64,000 bases of DNA from Typha latifolia (taxonomy: Eukaryota; Streptophyta; Magnoliopsida; Poales; Typhaceae): positions 9,311,188-9,375,187 of the forward strand of contig CM034101.1 of the NCBI GenBank assembly GCA_019914945.1, read 5' to 3'. Positions 34,447 to 46,409 of this stretch are shown here, in pieces. Every line of letters starts with the position of its first letter. The stretch's first letter is position 1. A program made the translations under genes and the position numbers. Under the pieces are notes generated by a model. The model made no database searches, was not told the DNA's origin, and was given only the letters and a program-made list of their open reading frames with translations.

Positions 34447-37400
34447 ATGTGCCTCATGTTGGGACATTAGCTCCTAGTTTTGGGCCAATTACTCGTTCTA
34501 AGTCCAAGGCTTTCCTATCTACTCTTGAGCAACTATTTGTAGAGAAAATGGGCGGTATAGAAGATTCTGCAAAGAACGAAGAGGAGACCAAGCCTAAAGG
34601 GACCACTTTGCTCATTTGTGAGAGTAACTAACTTGGGGTTACATTAGTGCATGATCAGCCCATTTCAGGACCAGAAGAATATGGATTGTAACGCCCCCGC
34701 CCGGCATAGGCACGTGCACGCCCACGCACCCAAACGGCACGTGCGACGCACGCGACAGGACGGGCGGGGCTCGTCACGCACAGATACTCTCCTGTGCACA
34801 TATAATCATGACATCATCAAATAAAACTTGCTAACCTATCCATGATCACATAATCTATCACTAAATAAATCATACTATTAACCAAATAAACCTGTTAACA
34901 TATGAATATCCAAGTCCATAATAATATACACTAGACCACTACATAATCTGGAAGGACCTACACAGACCACAACAAACCATCAAGATACAACTAAAACAAC
35001 TAATATAAGAGTACGCTATGATTCGACTTGTATTATACAAATCATCATCTAATACAAAAAGTACAATTATCAAATACTGGTACAACTCAATTTCTATATA
35101 AACTATCATCTATACTGTCTCACATCTATAGCTCATCTTATCATCGCTCTAAAATATTTTCTCAAGATATCTCAAGTCGCTATCACGTACCATATATCTG
35201 AGGGGGTTAGAAAAGACATAAAGACAGTCGTGAGCAAAAGGCTCAGTGAATAGACTTTACCCCGAATCAGTGATGCTAAACAGAGAGTAAATCATGCACA
35301 GGATAATATGAATTAGAAAGAGCATCATATTATGAATGAATATATATGAATGTATCCTTAATAATATATAAATAAAAAGTAGATAACATGTCATAACTGA
35401 TAAAAGTATATTATCCTCGACAAGAAGTAAACAAATCTCCATGTCATACTATCATCATAAGTTTCTCTCAAATATGACACATGATACATGCCGACCATGA
35501 TCATGCTATGATATCAAATATAACCATATATGATGTATATTGACCACTCGATAATTAGGTAATCATATGATAATGAAATCATATGCATTTTTCAACATCA
35601 ATGTCATCTATATATGTCATCATCATACTAGACACTGCGCACAGTCAACCTAGTACCCAGTCTCAACATCATGTCCGAAGGCTCAGAGCATACTCCGCCA
35701 CCCGCAAGAGTATCTCAAATATAACCATACCCCACCACCTGCAAGGGTATCAACATCTAGATCGGGCACCCTCCTAGCTGATAGAAATCTCATGAGGATA
35801 ACTCGCCACATATGCCCTAGTGAAACGGTATGTGTCCGAATGTCTGCTGCGCACATATACTAACGACCTCGGATGTAAAGCCAACAAGATCGCGACTATG
35901 TCGAGCGATCAATCATCTCCAGTCACGTCCTAACTCTCGCGCCCACTCGGTTATCCTCACGCTTCCTATTAACTATCCTATCAATCTCATTTCAGGCTTT
36001 TTTTCTAAATGCTAGATCATATGCATATATCCAATATGATAGCAAATCAATACAAAATAGGAATTTAGGTGGAATAGAAATCAATAGAAAAATGATGCAA
36101 TGTAGTCTTCAACCATGTATCTAACATATGCATACTCCCGCTAGTCTATAACATGCACACTCATGCTAGAGATCATCTCGGTATACAATCATAATAGTAG
36201 AATCATCTCCAATCATCTCTATATATTATCAATGTACTCATATCCCAGATCAGCCTAATCAAATGCATGATAAAATATGCTTGACTAAAATTATCTCTAG
36301 ATAAAGTCATATAATTATGCTGGAGGCCAAAACATGCATGTACATAATATATAATATATCCTAATTCGAGAAAGACGTCTAGGGGATAAGACTATTCACA
36401 TCTGGATCGAAGACACCACTCACGTATCCTCACATCCGGTAACCGAGCGACAACTCGTCTTAACAGGGTCCATGGGGCCTCACATAAGGGGTTTAGGATC
36501 TAGGCTGCGGTAGTGGCGGCGATGGCGACGATGATAGTGACAGGCTGGCGTCAGTAAGAGAAGGAAAAGAGAGCTCGAGAGAGAGAGAGGTGATTGAGAG
36601 AGAGAGAGAGAGTGGAGAGTAAGAGAGAGAGAATGAGAGAGTTAGAGTGAGAGCACAAAAGAGGGAGAAGGCGGTGAGGGGTGCGGCGGCGATGATGGCG
36701 ATAGTGAGAAGCTGTCGGTGAGAAGGAGAGAAAGAGAGAGGTGCTAGAGAGAGAGAGAAAGAGAGGAGGGTAAGAGGGAGAGTGAGAGGGAACGAGTGAG
36801 TTAGAGAGAGAGCTATAGAGAGACGGTGAGAGGGGGTTACGGTGGCGACGGTAGCGACGGTGGCGACGGTAGCGACGGCGGCGGTAGGCCGACGTTGGCA
36901 AGGGAAGGAGAGAAAGAGAGAGCTCGAGAGAGAGAGGAGGGTAAGAGGGAGTGTGAGAGAGACCTATAAAGAGGGGGAGAGAGAGAGGCGGTGAGGGGGG
37001 GGGGGGGGTGCAGTGGTGGTGGCAGCAGGGTGGGGCCCATCGCAGCTAGTCGGCCCAGCCTAGCTAGCAGGGCAAGTGACGCATGTCGCATCAAGCTGCA
37101 TGGGCACAAGGCCGGCTACACTATGGCCAACCACATCTTTTCAGTTCCTTGACTTAGTAAATGTGCTGGCCATTTATTGTTGTTTAGTGGCCATTTATTA
37201 TCTTTTGGGAAGTAGAATCTGTTTGGCCTTGAAAAGGCTTGTTTTGGAAGTGGAATGGGCATGAGATGAGTTCAGAATTTCTCTTGCTTAAAGAGTTACA
37301 AAATTCTTATCTAAACTACGTTTTATGGCGAATCTATCAATTCTTATCACTCACCTTCTTCTCCTTCTTGAGTGTGGCGAATTACCCTAACAGAATTTAT

Positions 37401-37483
37401 TTGTGGCGTTCCAAACCAATCAAACAAAGGCTGTTAGTTCTTCTCTTTTTATTTCATCCTTTTGGAGCTTGTGAATGCCCATC
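34447..37483. mobile_element. insertion J in LTR A4 (own parts 34447-34686 and 37125-37483)
   Basis: AATAACTG occurs directly before (34439-34446) and after (37484-37491) this segment, and the A4 sequence joins across it. J's left part has a 60-codon open frame with GPITRSKSK, a motif like one seen in plant gypsy polyproteins. The right part looks unique. The ends are not TG...CA; they are weakly inverted (GATGTGCC against GATGGGCA). The class is unknown. LTR A7 lies inside it. Confidence 0.5.
34687..37124 (-). mobile_element. giant LTR A7, nested in J, internally deleted
   Basis: It starts TGTAACGCCCCCGCCC, a very typical end. It runs through the reversed family blocks to 'ggggtttaggatct' at 36500 and then jumps directly to the purine-rich zone (36500-36990), so the AT-rich middle is deleted. 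It stops near 'ggccaaccacatc', short of the normal terminus. A G-run (about 36995-37008) and GGCGACGGTAGC repeats lie in the purine zone. Confidence 0.78.
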
Positions 37484-38354
37484 AATAACTGAGTTTATAA
37501 TATATATATATAATTATGATAACCTTATTCTAATTATATATTAGGCATTAGGCATATAATAATTAATCTCTTTTGATATAAAACCATAAAAGAATCAGAT
37601 ATAAAATAATATAATTAAAAATATATGTACATAAAATAACTAAGTATAATTCAATTATTTGGCAATGACTACTTTTACTTAACTAGTCACTAGTTATACA
37701 TAAAATAATTATTATCTGTTTATATAAAAATAATTATCATAGCTTAGCATTTTGTTTTATGGAAAATAATATATATAACAGTAAGTCTAGAAATGCATTA
37801 TTTATATATATATATATAACATGAACATTAATGGAAACTTATATAATTTGATTATTTTTAATAAACTAAATACATTAATCTAAAAATGATAATTAAGCTA
37901 TAAATACCAAAATACTTATAATTACATTAATTATATTTGGCCCACCACTGTAGATAGCAGCAGAGAGAGAGAGGAGAACAAAGAGGGGAGAAAGGAGAGA
38001 AGACGAAGAAGAAAGGAGAAAAGAATAAAAAAGAAAGGAGAAAAAGAAGAGAAGAGAAGAGAAGAAAGAGAAGGGGGGAGGAGGAGTTGGGCCGGCGAGG
38101 AGGGGATCAGCTGGCTGCTGGTCGTCAGCAGCCGGTCTCTCGCCGGTGGCTCGGTTCCGGCAAACCTGAGAGAGAGAGAGAGAGAGAGAAGGAGATGGAG
38201 GAGGGAGGATAGCAGCCCCACGGCTTGCCATAGCAGGTGAGAATTTCTGAGCTCGGCTTGGGCATGAGGACGGCCACAATGTGGCCAATTACGTCATGCC
38301 CAAATTAATTTTTAAATTTATTATTTTTTTAAGGGGCTAGATTGTTACAATTAG

Positions 38355-39255
38355 GGTTTTAGGGGAGAAAGTAGCTAGTAATTCAGGGAAAAGAGAAATC
38401 TATTAGGGATTGGGTTTCACACTTCTGCCCTCAAACTAGGATTTCAAACCCAAATTGATACGGTTCAAGTCTAAATTGTGTTTGAGTTTGAATTAGTCTT
38501 GTCCCTGAATTGCAGACATTAACAGTCTATGCAGTTTCGAGAAAATAAGCAGCAAATATTCATATGACATTTGAAAAATATGAAACTTGAAAGATTAGAT
38601 TGGTGACATCATGATATATGTTTTTAATATTTAGACTTTCTTCATAGTGGAATTCTAAATGGGGCAGAATGATGATCTAATTTGAGGAAGATACAGACTG
38701 GTTTAGGTAAGCTTACTAATTGTTTCTTAGTCGGTTTTGGTTATCTTAAGATTCTTTATTGTATTTCCTATAAATAGGGTCTTATGACATCTATCCTAGA
38801 AATGCATTGAACTATGATTAGATTATTTATTTCTTCTACCTCTCTCTATCTCTATTTCTTTTCGTTCTAGTCTTTTCTTTTGACTCTAACTTCTCCCATT
38901 TTGTCTCTCTTTTCCTTAGTCATCTCTATCTCCCGTACGGGTCCTCGCTCTTATCATAGTCACAAACCAATCATAGTCCTCAATCATCTACCGCATCCGC
39001 AAGCTATCACCACTACTATCTCTTGCTGAGCCACCTCCATTAATTACTCGGCCTTCAATACATCACCACAATCCCCCAATAACTAGCCTCCATATCTGGT
39101 AGAATCACATCTTTAGCCTAGCCATCATCCACCATCATCTGCATTAGGTAGAGTTATCTGAGTCATACCAATTTGGTTGCAAAAGTTTAGTATCCCACCT
39201 CCACTGCCATACAAACATGAAGACATGACCATCACACCCTAGGAGCATCAGCTTC
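38355..39255 (+). mobile_element. probable LTR of a separate family (K)
   Basis: The sequence has LTR layout: a U3-like part, a TATA box (38769-38776), then a long pyrimidine-rich leader. Neither end is defined, and no second copy is in the window. Part of it could instead be host DNA next to A4. Confidence 0.4.
38769..38776 (+). promoter_or_regulatory. TATA box in LTR K
   Basis: TTCCTATAAATAGGGTC is a strong plant TATA match, followed about 70 bases later by a pyrimidine-rich leader. Confidence 0.5.
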
Positions 39256-39259
39256 ACCT

Positions 39260-39894
39260 ACAGCCCAGCTCAAGTCACATGCATGCCCACCAGTCAACCA
39301 GGATATCCTCTCACGTTTAAGCATTGCTCAACTTGAGGTTAGAGTTGAGACTTGGTTTGATCCTTCCTAAAGTCTTTCCCATCCAATATAGCCACTTTTA
39401 TCACCTCGGATGCTCAGCCCGCTTGCGGCATTCGTCCATCGGATCATTCCTTGTGTTCGGGTCCAATCCTTCCAAAGGCCTTTCCTATCCCATTCTCTTG
39501 CAAACCGGGGGTGAATAGGTGGGCAAGCAAGGAAACGAAAGGAAAGGGAGGAGATCTAATGGTGGTGGGGCTCTAGCCAGGGTTGACCTAATCAGTCAAT
39601 GACCGATGGTGGCTATGATAGGCAACAATGAGTAGGGAAAGGAAGAAAGCCATACAAGTTGTAGAGACGATTAGGATTGTGAGGGATGAAGGGGGAGAAG
39701 CAACAAACGAGAAAATAAAATAAAGATTCCTAATTCCTAAGGTAAAAACAATTAATCCTATCCATCCAACTTTTGTATCTCCGGACATCATATGAGTATG
39801 AATATCTTGCAATCCTCATTCGCACGTATTGAGATGAAAATACTAAGACAGGCAGATAATATGCCTAGTGGGAGGGTGCACCAAAATCCTTACA
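39260..39894 (-). mobile_element. LTR L1 (3' LTR)
   Basis: Its right end, ATCCTTACA at 39894, is the reverse complement of an LTR start, TGTAAGGAT. It matches 62036-62873 throughout but lacks about 85 bases around the TATA box. A polypurine tract and a gag-protease remnant lie upstream on the minus strand, so this is the 3' LTR of that element. Confidence 0.72.
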
Positions 39895-39905
39895 TGCTAA
39901 TTTCT

Positions 39906-39917
39906 CCCCCCCCCCCC
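39906..39917 (-). other. polypurine tract of element L
   Basis: Twelve C on the + strand, so G12 on the minus strand, lie 11 bases before the TGTAAGGAT start of LTR L1. A G-rich purine run at this place serves as the plus-strand primer in LTR retrotransposons. It may have slipped to a longer run after insertion. Confidence 0.5.
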
Positions 39918-41150
39918 GGGCAAAAAAGTGTAAGAAATGAACGAGGCCCTCGTGTCAAACAAAACCTTGGCAGGCCGAGAAAATAAGTCATAGTACTTGT
40001 AGCCACCTCATTAGAAGCCAAAGCATCCATCTCTGTCATAGCAAAATACCCAACCGGTGCGAGGGCCTTTAACTCAGTGTGATGGGCCGACTCTAGCAGA
40101 TCTACAACCCTAACCGCCAAGGGAAGAGGCACAAAAGGCTCCAAGCACCGAAACTGCAGCAGATGGGTAAGAGGGGGCAAATTGCGTTGGGTAGTGATCG
40201 CAAAGATGGCCTTGCTGCCACACAGGAAGCACTAAGCAGGATGACGAGGATGAAGCCAATTTCTGGACATGTGACCCTCCTGGCCACAATTGTAACACCC
40301 CTCATGCCAAAAGGTCTGGGTGCGAGCTTGGTCCTACTAGCTCGGCCGATGCCCAAGCTTGCACTAGGAAGAGCTTACTTAGAGATAGAACTACCTGCCT
40401 GGTATGGATGATAAGCAAGTCTCGACTAAGAGGAGCCACCCGACCCCGAGTTCAAACTATGACGGCGGCCATCCCATCCCCAGCCCTGACAATGACCTGA
40501 TCATTCCCGGTCCTGGTTCAAGGCCTTCGCTCCAAAATATAGCTTCAGCAACTATGGCCTGCTCAATAGTCATGGCATATGAAAGAGGCCCCAAAACATA
40601 TAATCGCTTCATAATGCCAAGACCCAAGCTCTCGCGAAAGCGCTAAGCCCTGACCCATCATCAGGAACCAGGTAAGTGGCAAAATGAGATAGGGCATTGA
40701 AGGTCGCCTCATATTCAACCACTATCATGGTTCCTTGCTCCAAGTGGTTGAAATCCCTTTACAGCTTGTTTCTCACTGCCATGAGGAAATATTTCTAGTT
40801 GAATTGCCTAAGAAAACATGGTCCAAGTGATAACCTCTGACCCTGGTGTCAACCGGATCAGACTCTGTATTGCCTGCCGCCACCATTCAGCATCACCACA
40901 AAGAAGGAAGGTACCGAAGGAGTCACACTGCTGATAGGGTATCCAGAATTTTCTTGACATCCATTAACCTTTTGTAAGCCTCCAATGGCTTGGTGGCACC
41001 ACTAAAAATCGAGGGATTCAACTGGATGAAGCTGTTCAGGGATGTCCCTCCTTCGCTACTTTCGGGGTGGCTCGGAGCCTCATCAATTCGTGAGGAGGTT
41101 GTACGGACATGTAGAACCACCTCGATCAATCCCTCCTTGTAATAACCCAA

Positions 41151-41154
<4 letters not shown>

Positions 41155-41195
<41 letters not shown>
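41155..41195. repeat. A41 run near the start of LTR F2
   Basis: Forty-one A in a row, 17 bases after the LTR start. Other copies have shorter A or T runs at the same place (A10, A6, A11). Confidence 0.95.
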
Positions 41196-41199
<4 letters not shown>

Positions 41200-41222
41200 T
41201 ATTATTATTAAGATTTCTGCAC

Positions 41223-41250
41223 TGCATGGCACGAGCTGTCGTGCCATGCA
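41223..41250. repeat. near-terminal inverted repeat of LTR F2
   Basis: Arms TGCATGGCACGA (41223-41234) and TCGTGCCATGCA (41239-41250) are perfectly complementary around GCTG. Counterparts are at 56028-56079 (A10), 38258-38303 (A4) and 58361-58388 (A11). Confidence 0.9.
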
Positions 41251-41510
41251 GTGGCAACGGAGATGGGCGCCACGCGCCCCAAGCGCTGGCCCGGCCAACC
41301 TGGCCGAGCCAGCTGGCGCGGTGGGCCCCCGCCGCCGCCGCCGCAGCCTTCCTCTCCACCGCCTCTCTCTCCCTTTTCTTCCTCTCTCTCTCTCTTTTTC
41401 TCTTTCGAGCTCTCTTTGACCTTTCTCTACTTCTCTCTCTCTCAAACACTCTCTCTCTCTACCCGCTGCCGCCGCCACCTCCCCTAGCTCCGGTGAGCCT
41501 CCCTCCCTCC

Positions 41511-41541
<31 letters not shown>

Positions 41542-41776
41542 CACCTCTCTCTCTCTATTTCTCTTTTCCTCCTTGTCGGCTTCCTCTCGGAACCGCCGGA
41601 GGATTGAGCCGTCGGCGAGAGGCTGGCCGCTGAGTGGCCACCAGCGGCCGCACCCCTCCCCCATGGCCCAACCCTCTTCTTCCTTTTTCTTTCTTCTTCT
41701 TCTTCTTCTTCTTCTTCTCTTTCTCCTTCCTCTCCTCCTCCTCCTTCTTCCCTTCTCTCCTCGGGCTGCACCCTGC

Positions 41777-41871
41777 AAGTGGTGCTGGGCTCGGCCCAGC
41801 GCCCTTGCAGCGCCAGGCGCTGGGCTCGGCCCAGCGCCTTGCTGTGCATGGTGCTGGGCTGAGCCCAGCAC
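41777..41871. repeat. three GC-rich hairpins in LTR F2
   Basis: Three palindromes of the form GCTGGGCTCGGCCCAGC lie in a row, separated by about 20 bases. The last one has the variant GCTGGGCTGAGCCCAGC. Confidence 0.88.
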
Positions 41872-42793
41872 TATAAAAAAAAATATATATATATATATAT
41901 GCACAATTAGTTTAGCTTAGTTAATTTAATGTGTTTAAGTTGTACAAATTAAATACAATCATATCATAGTTAGTATATCATTCTAATTATATCATGTTTA
42001 GTAAAATACCTGCAATATAAATTATTATTTTAATCCTAAGTAGGTAATAGTAATTATTAGGGTTATATACGTATATTCTTACGTAATTATTTGCAGTAAC
42101 TTAATTTTTATTTTCTTAATTATCAAAGAGAATAATAGACAGAAAAAATATATTTTAAATACACTATTAAATAATATAATTATGGTTAATAAATAACGAA
42201 CCAAATATAGAAATGAAGAGTACATACTTACAACAAGAAACTGTCTTTTTGTCGGGTTAATTTTAATTAATAAAAAGACTGACATAATTGTTACAAATAA
42301 TTTCAGATCCCGACCCCCCTGTTCAAGACCCTGTGGACTTAGCTATCGAGGCTTGATCGTTATCGTAACAGCGTGAACGAGTGGTGGTTTGGTATTTGCC
42401 GTGGGGTGAGTAGTCTTATCCCTTAGATCCCTTTCTCAAATTAGAATATATTATATATTATGTACATGCATGTTTTGGCCTCCAGCATGATTATATGACT
42501 TTATCTAGAGATGAATACAGTCGAGCATATTGTTATCATGCATATAATTAGGTTGATCTTGGATATCAGTATGATGATAATAAATAGAGATGATGAGATA
42601 TGATTATACTGTTCTGATTTTATACCGAGATGATCTCTAGCATGAGTGTGCTTGTGATAGACTAGCATGAGTATGCATGTGTTGACTATATAGTTGGAGA
42701 CTACATTGCATCATTTTTCTCTTGATTCCTATTCCACCTAAATTCCTGTTATGCATTGACTTGTTATCGTACTGGATATATGCATATGATTTA

Positions 42794-43242
42794 TCATTTA
42801 AAAAGGAAAGCATGAAATGTGATTGATAGGATAGTTGATAGAAAGCGTGAGGATACCCGAGTGGGCGCGAGGGTTAGGACGCGCTTGGTGGATGATTGAT
42901 CGCTCGACATGGTCGCGATCCTGTTGGCCTTACGTCCGAGGTCGTTAGTCTGTGTGCGCAGCAGACATTCGGACACATGCCGTTCGCCAGGGCATATGTG
43001 GCGAGTTATCCTCACGAGATTTCTATCAGCTAGAGGGGGTGCCCGGTCTGGATGGATGTTGATACCCTAGCGGATGGCAGGGTATGATTATATTTGAGAT
43101 ACTCCTTGCGGATGGCAGAGTATGCTCTGAGCCTTCGGGCATGATGTTGAGACCGGGTACCGGGTGTTGACTGTGCACAGTGGTCTAGTATGATGCTATT
43201 ATACCGAGATGTCGGTGATGATCGTGATGTTGAGAAATGCAT
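42794..43242 (-). other. antisense open frames in LTR F2 (shared with A10, A11)
   Basis: Two open frames of 73 and 70 codons, antisense to the LTR, together correspond to one 175-codon frame in A10 (53925-54452). Shared phrases are RITRHICPGERHV and STKRVLTLAPTRVSS. They are separated here by a frame break near 43020. I see no domain, signal or codon pattern that proves a protein. Shared ancestry alone could explain the similarity. Confidence 0.3.
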
Positions 43243-44251
43243 ATGATTTCATTTTTATCCGACATACCTGATTATTGAGTGGTCAATATACATCATATAT
43301 GATTGTATCTGATATCATAGCATTGTCATAGTCGGCATGCATCATGTGTCATATTTGATAGAGAGTTATGATGATCATATGACGTGGTGACCTATTTATT
43401 CATTGTCGAGGATTATGTATTTTTATCAATTATGACATGACATGTTATCTATGTTTCATTTATGTAGTATTGATGACACATTCATTTACTCATTCATAAC
43501 ATGATACTCTTTCTGATTCATATTATCCAGTACTTGATTTACTCTCTGTTTGGCTTCACTGATTCGGGGTAAGGTCTATTCACTGAGCCTTTTGCTCATG
43601 ACTCTCTTGTTTTCTCCCTTCCAAAAACCCAGGTGAACGAGAGGAGCAGGATACTCCCTTAGAGGTTTTGCCGGTGAGTGAGGAGTAGAGGGTGGTTAGT
43701 GTCTTCTGCTAGATGAGTTATCTTATCCAATGTACTAGTGGACATCCTCCAAAGTGTATCTGTATCCTTGTCTTATATTTTAGCAGGTGACATTGTACTT
43801 GTATAATTTTGTATAATCTACTGTTGTGGATATATAGTTGTGAAAAGCTCTTGATGATGTGTTGTGGCCTGTGTAGGGCCCATGTAGAGTTACTTGTATG
43901 CTGTTGACAGTTAGACTTGAGTTATTCTTAATTTAGAGGTTGTGGATAAAATTATGATGTTGCTACAGGTTTATTTTGATTGTTGGTATCTAACCAAATG
44001 GTCAGGTGCTATGCACGTGCCGTGTGGGCTCGTGTCATGCACGTGTTTAGAGTTGGGTGTCACACTCCTGCTGTTGGACCAGGCGTGCAAATGTCTCTCT
44101 GCCGACCGTTGTCGCGTCTATATTGGGGTTCCCAACTGGGGCTGTTGCGCCCTTAGAGATGGCGGTACAACGATGGCGGGGTGGCATCATGGATTCGCGA
44201 ATTGAGAACCCATATTAAGACCAAGAAGGTAAACATATAGGTATTGACAAG

Positions 44252-46048
44252 AAGGGAGGGTGGTAGCTTATGCCTCCTATCAACTTAAGGACTACGAGAA
44301 CTACCCCACTCATGAATTGGAGTTAGCTGCAATTGTTTTTGCTCTCAAAATTTGGCTACCTTTATAGGGAGAAGTGCAAAAAAATTTTGATCATAAGAGC
44401 CTCAAGTATTTATTCACTCAAAAAGATTTAAACCTTAATCAGCTGGAATGGCTAGAGTTGGTCAACGATTATGACTGCACCATCAACTACCACCCAATAA
44501 AGGCTAACATTGTGGTGGATGTGTTGAGTAGGAAATCCTCGGGCAACTCGCCTTTGTGATTACTGAGCAATCGCTCCCTTTGATCGACTGGCATTGTCTG
44601 GATACTCCATTAGTAGCTCGGAGGGGAGGGAAGAGACTCCAAACCCACCCTTCCTAACAGGATTAAGGCAGCCCAGCCTAGGGAGATGATTCCACCTTTC
44701 TTCAGATTATACAGCAAGTGCTGACCAGCAAGAGGAGCAAACTTCGTTTGGACCCAGCTGAAGATTTGTGGTTTGGATAAAAGATTATTTGTACTCAAGT
44801 CAAGGGTATTGCGGGAGGAAATTTTGGCGAAAGTCCATCTGTCCGCTTACGCCTTACATCGTGGGGAAACCAAGATGTACGATAGTTGGCGACAAACATT
44901 TTTGGTGGCCCGGTCTAAAGAGGAGCATTGCAGAGTTCGTCGCTCAGTGTCTGACATGTCAGTAGGTAAAGATCGAGCATCAAATGCCCGCAGGTACACT
45001 TCAACCATTGGCTATTCCTGATGGAAGTGGGAGCACATTATAATGGATTTTATTACCGAGCTACCAAGGATCTGGAGAAAGAAGGATGCCATCCGGGTTA
45101 TTGTAGACAGGTTAACTAAATCGGTACACTTCTTGCCGGTCAGCGTCTCCGAATTGATGGAACAGCTTGCCATTCAGTTCAAAGATGAGATCTTGTGCCG
45201 ACATGGGGTTCCTTCTCCATCACCTCCGATCAGGACCCCAGATTCATGTCTCGGTTTTGGTGCCACCTACATAAGTCCTTCGGTACCAAGTTGCAGCACA
45301 TCACAGCTTAGAGGACATGCTTTGGGCCAACATAGTGGATTTTGGGCTAGGGTGGGTCTGGCATTTGTCATCAATTAAGTTTGCATATAATAATAGCTAT
45401 CAATCCAGTATTGGAATGCCTCCTTACGAGGCCCTCTATGGATGCAAATGTCGTATGCCAATAAGTTGGGATGAGGTGGGGGAGAGAAAAGTGGAGAATG
45501 CTGTACTAGTACAAAGCAACTATCGATAAGGTCCGTTTAATTTAGGAGCTCCTGCGCATTGCTCAGAGTTGACAGAAGAGCTATGCAAATTGTCGGCATC
45601 GTGACTTCAAGTTTTAGATTGGCGATAAAGTTTTTCTCCGAGTATCGCCTTGGAAGGGAGTCTTCCGTTTTGGGAGAAAGGGCAAATTATGCCCTCATTA
45701 TGTGGGCCCATTTGAGATACTTGAGAGCATTGGACCTGTGGTGTATTGGGTCGCCCTACCCCTGACTTAGCCCAGATCCATGACATCTTTCATGTTTCCG
45801 TGCTGAGGGGTTATATGCACAACCCTTCCCATATCCTCTAGTATGAGCCTGTCCGCTTCTAGAAGGATTTGAGTTATGAAGAGTAGCTGATATAGATTGT
45901 TGACATGGGGATGAAAACGCGGAGAGAGAAGATCATACCTTTAGTCAAGGTGCTTTGGAGGAACCATTCAGTGGAGGAGGACTCATGGGAACGTGAGGAT
46001 GAGATGAGGACGACCTACCATTTCCTATTTGAATCACTATGCGAGTAA
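44252..46048 (+). pseudogene. gypsy pol, RNase H and integrase, family D (broken)
   Basis: This is the second half of a Ty3/gypsy polyprotein on the + strand. RNase H covers about 44252-44557: [24 protein letters not shown], then [15 protein letters not shown] and a TAG at 44365-44367. The integrase zinc-binding region is at 44770-44965 (HRGETKMY, FWWPGLKRSIAEFVAQCLTC). The integrase core is at 45030-45200 (MDFITELP, then VDRLTKSVHFLPV) and 45370-45480 (FAYNNSYQSSIGMPPYEALY). The chromovirus-type tail is at 45940-46048 (PLVKVLWRNHSVEEDSWERE) with a TAA stop. Several frameshifts and stops are present. Reverse transcriptase, protease and gag are absent to the left. Confidence 0.9.
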
Positions 46049-46086
46049 TTAAATTTTGAGTCAAAATTATTTTATAAGGGTAGTGA

Positions 46087-46242
46087 TGTAACACCCAAAA
46101 ATTAAAAAAATGATAAAAAAGAAGCAAGAGAGGCACGTGCCCCTCACCCCCCTCCTCACCATGGCTGGCCTTGGCTTGACACGGATGCTTTGTCAGGCCA
46201 AGGTAAGGGGAGGGCAGGCTAGCCCCGCTCCTCCCCCTCTCT

Positions 46243-46281
<39 letters not shown>

Positions 46282-46409
46282 TCCCTATTTATTTTCCCCT
46301 CGAGGAGAACTTAGGTGTCCTTTGCTTCCCTTCAACCTTTCTCTCCCCCACTCCGACCATCACCGTGATCGTCGCTGACGTGGTTGGGCAGGCATAGTCG
46401 TTCTTGTAA
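46087..46409 (+). mobile_element. LTR D1 (3' LTR, cut by A8)
   Basis: It starts TGTAACACCC 38 bases after the pol stop. It has a CT array (46244-46277) and 'cccctcgaggagaac' text shared with D2 and D3. The giant LTR A8 interrupts it at 46410. Confidence 0.8.

Larger units (their letters stand above)
26878..38349 (-). mobile_element. giant solo LTR A4, opened by nested insertions
   Basis: It starts TGTAACGCCCCTACCC at 26878 and ends 'ggggctagattgttaca' at 38349, the two family termini in reverse orientation. The flanks GTTAG (26873-26877) and ATTAG (38350-38354) are a 5-bp target duplication with one change. Its own sequence is 26878-27064, about 32779-34446 and 37484-38349, roughly 2.7 kb. 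The rest is LTR A5 (itself containing A6) and insertion J (containing A7). No internal retroelement domain is present. Confidence 0.85.
41138..44064 (+). mobile_element. giant solo LTR F2, 2.9 kb, perfect target duplication
   Basis: It starts TGTAATAACCC and ends TTGGGTGTCACA. CTCCT is repeated exactly on both sides (41133-41137 and 44065-44069). Removing it restores the gag frame of element L. It has an A41 run (41155-41195), a near-terminal inverted repeat (41223-41250), a CT-rich zone, three GC-rich hairpins (41777-41871), an AT-rich zone, the conserved GC block (42840-43040) and the subfamily F 3' part. There is no primer site or internal domain. The 273-codon open frame on the minus strand is Arg/Glu low-complexity and not a gene. 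Confidence 0.93.
39921..44190 (-). pseudogene. gypsy gag-protease, family L (interrupted by LTR F2)
   Basis: The minus strand encodes gag followed by protease. The start is ATG at 44190 (MMPPRHR). The frame runs to 44065, is interrupted by LTR F2 (41138-44064), and goes on in the same frame at about 41137 to a stop near 40923. It includes LNSFIQLNPSIFSGATKPLE, the N-terminal capsid motif. Beyond that it is fragmentary: a CCHC knuckle (CYNCGQEGH near 40303-40270, with the last Cys now Trp) and a second one near 40230. The protease has EMDALASNEV, and its catalytic DTG has become DTR (near 39955). Polymerase is missing up to the 3' LTR. Confidence 0.8.

Noticed and set aside
40286..40300. TGTAACACCCC as a possible LTR start.
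   Set aside because: On the minus strand it is the code for the gag zinc knuckle (GCYNCG) of element L. No LTR landmarks follow.
41083..41904. Open frame of 273 codons on the minus strand.
   Set aside because: It is the complement of poly-A, CT and GC repeats at the start of LTR F2 (Phe run, then Arg/Glu run). It is not a gene.
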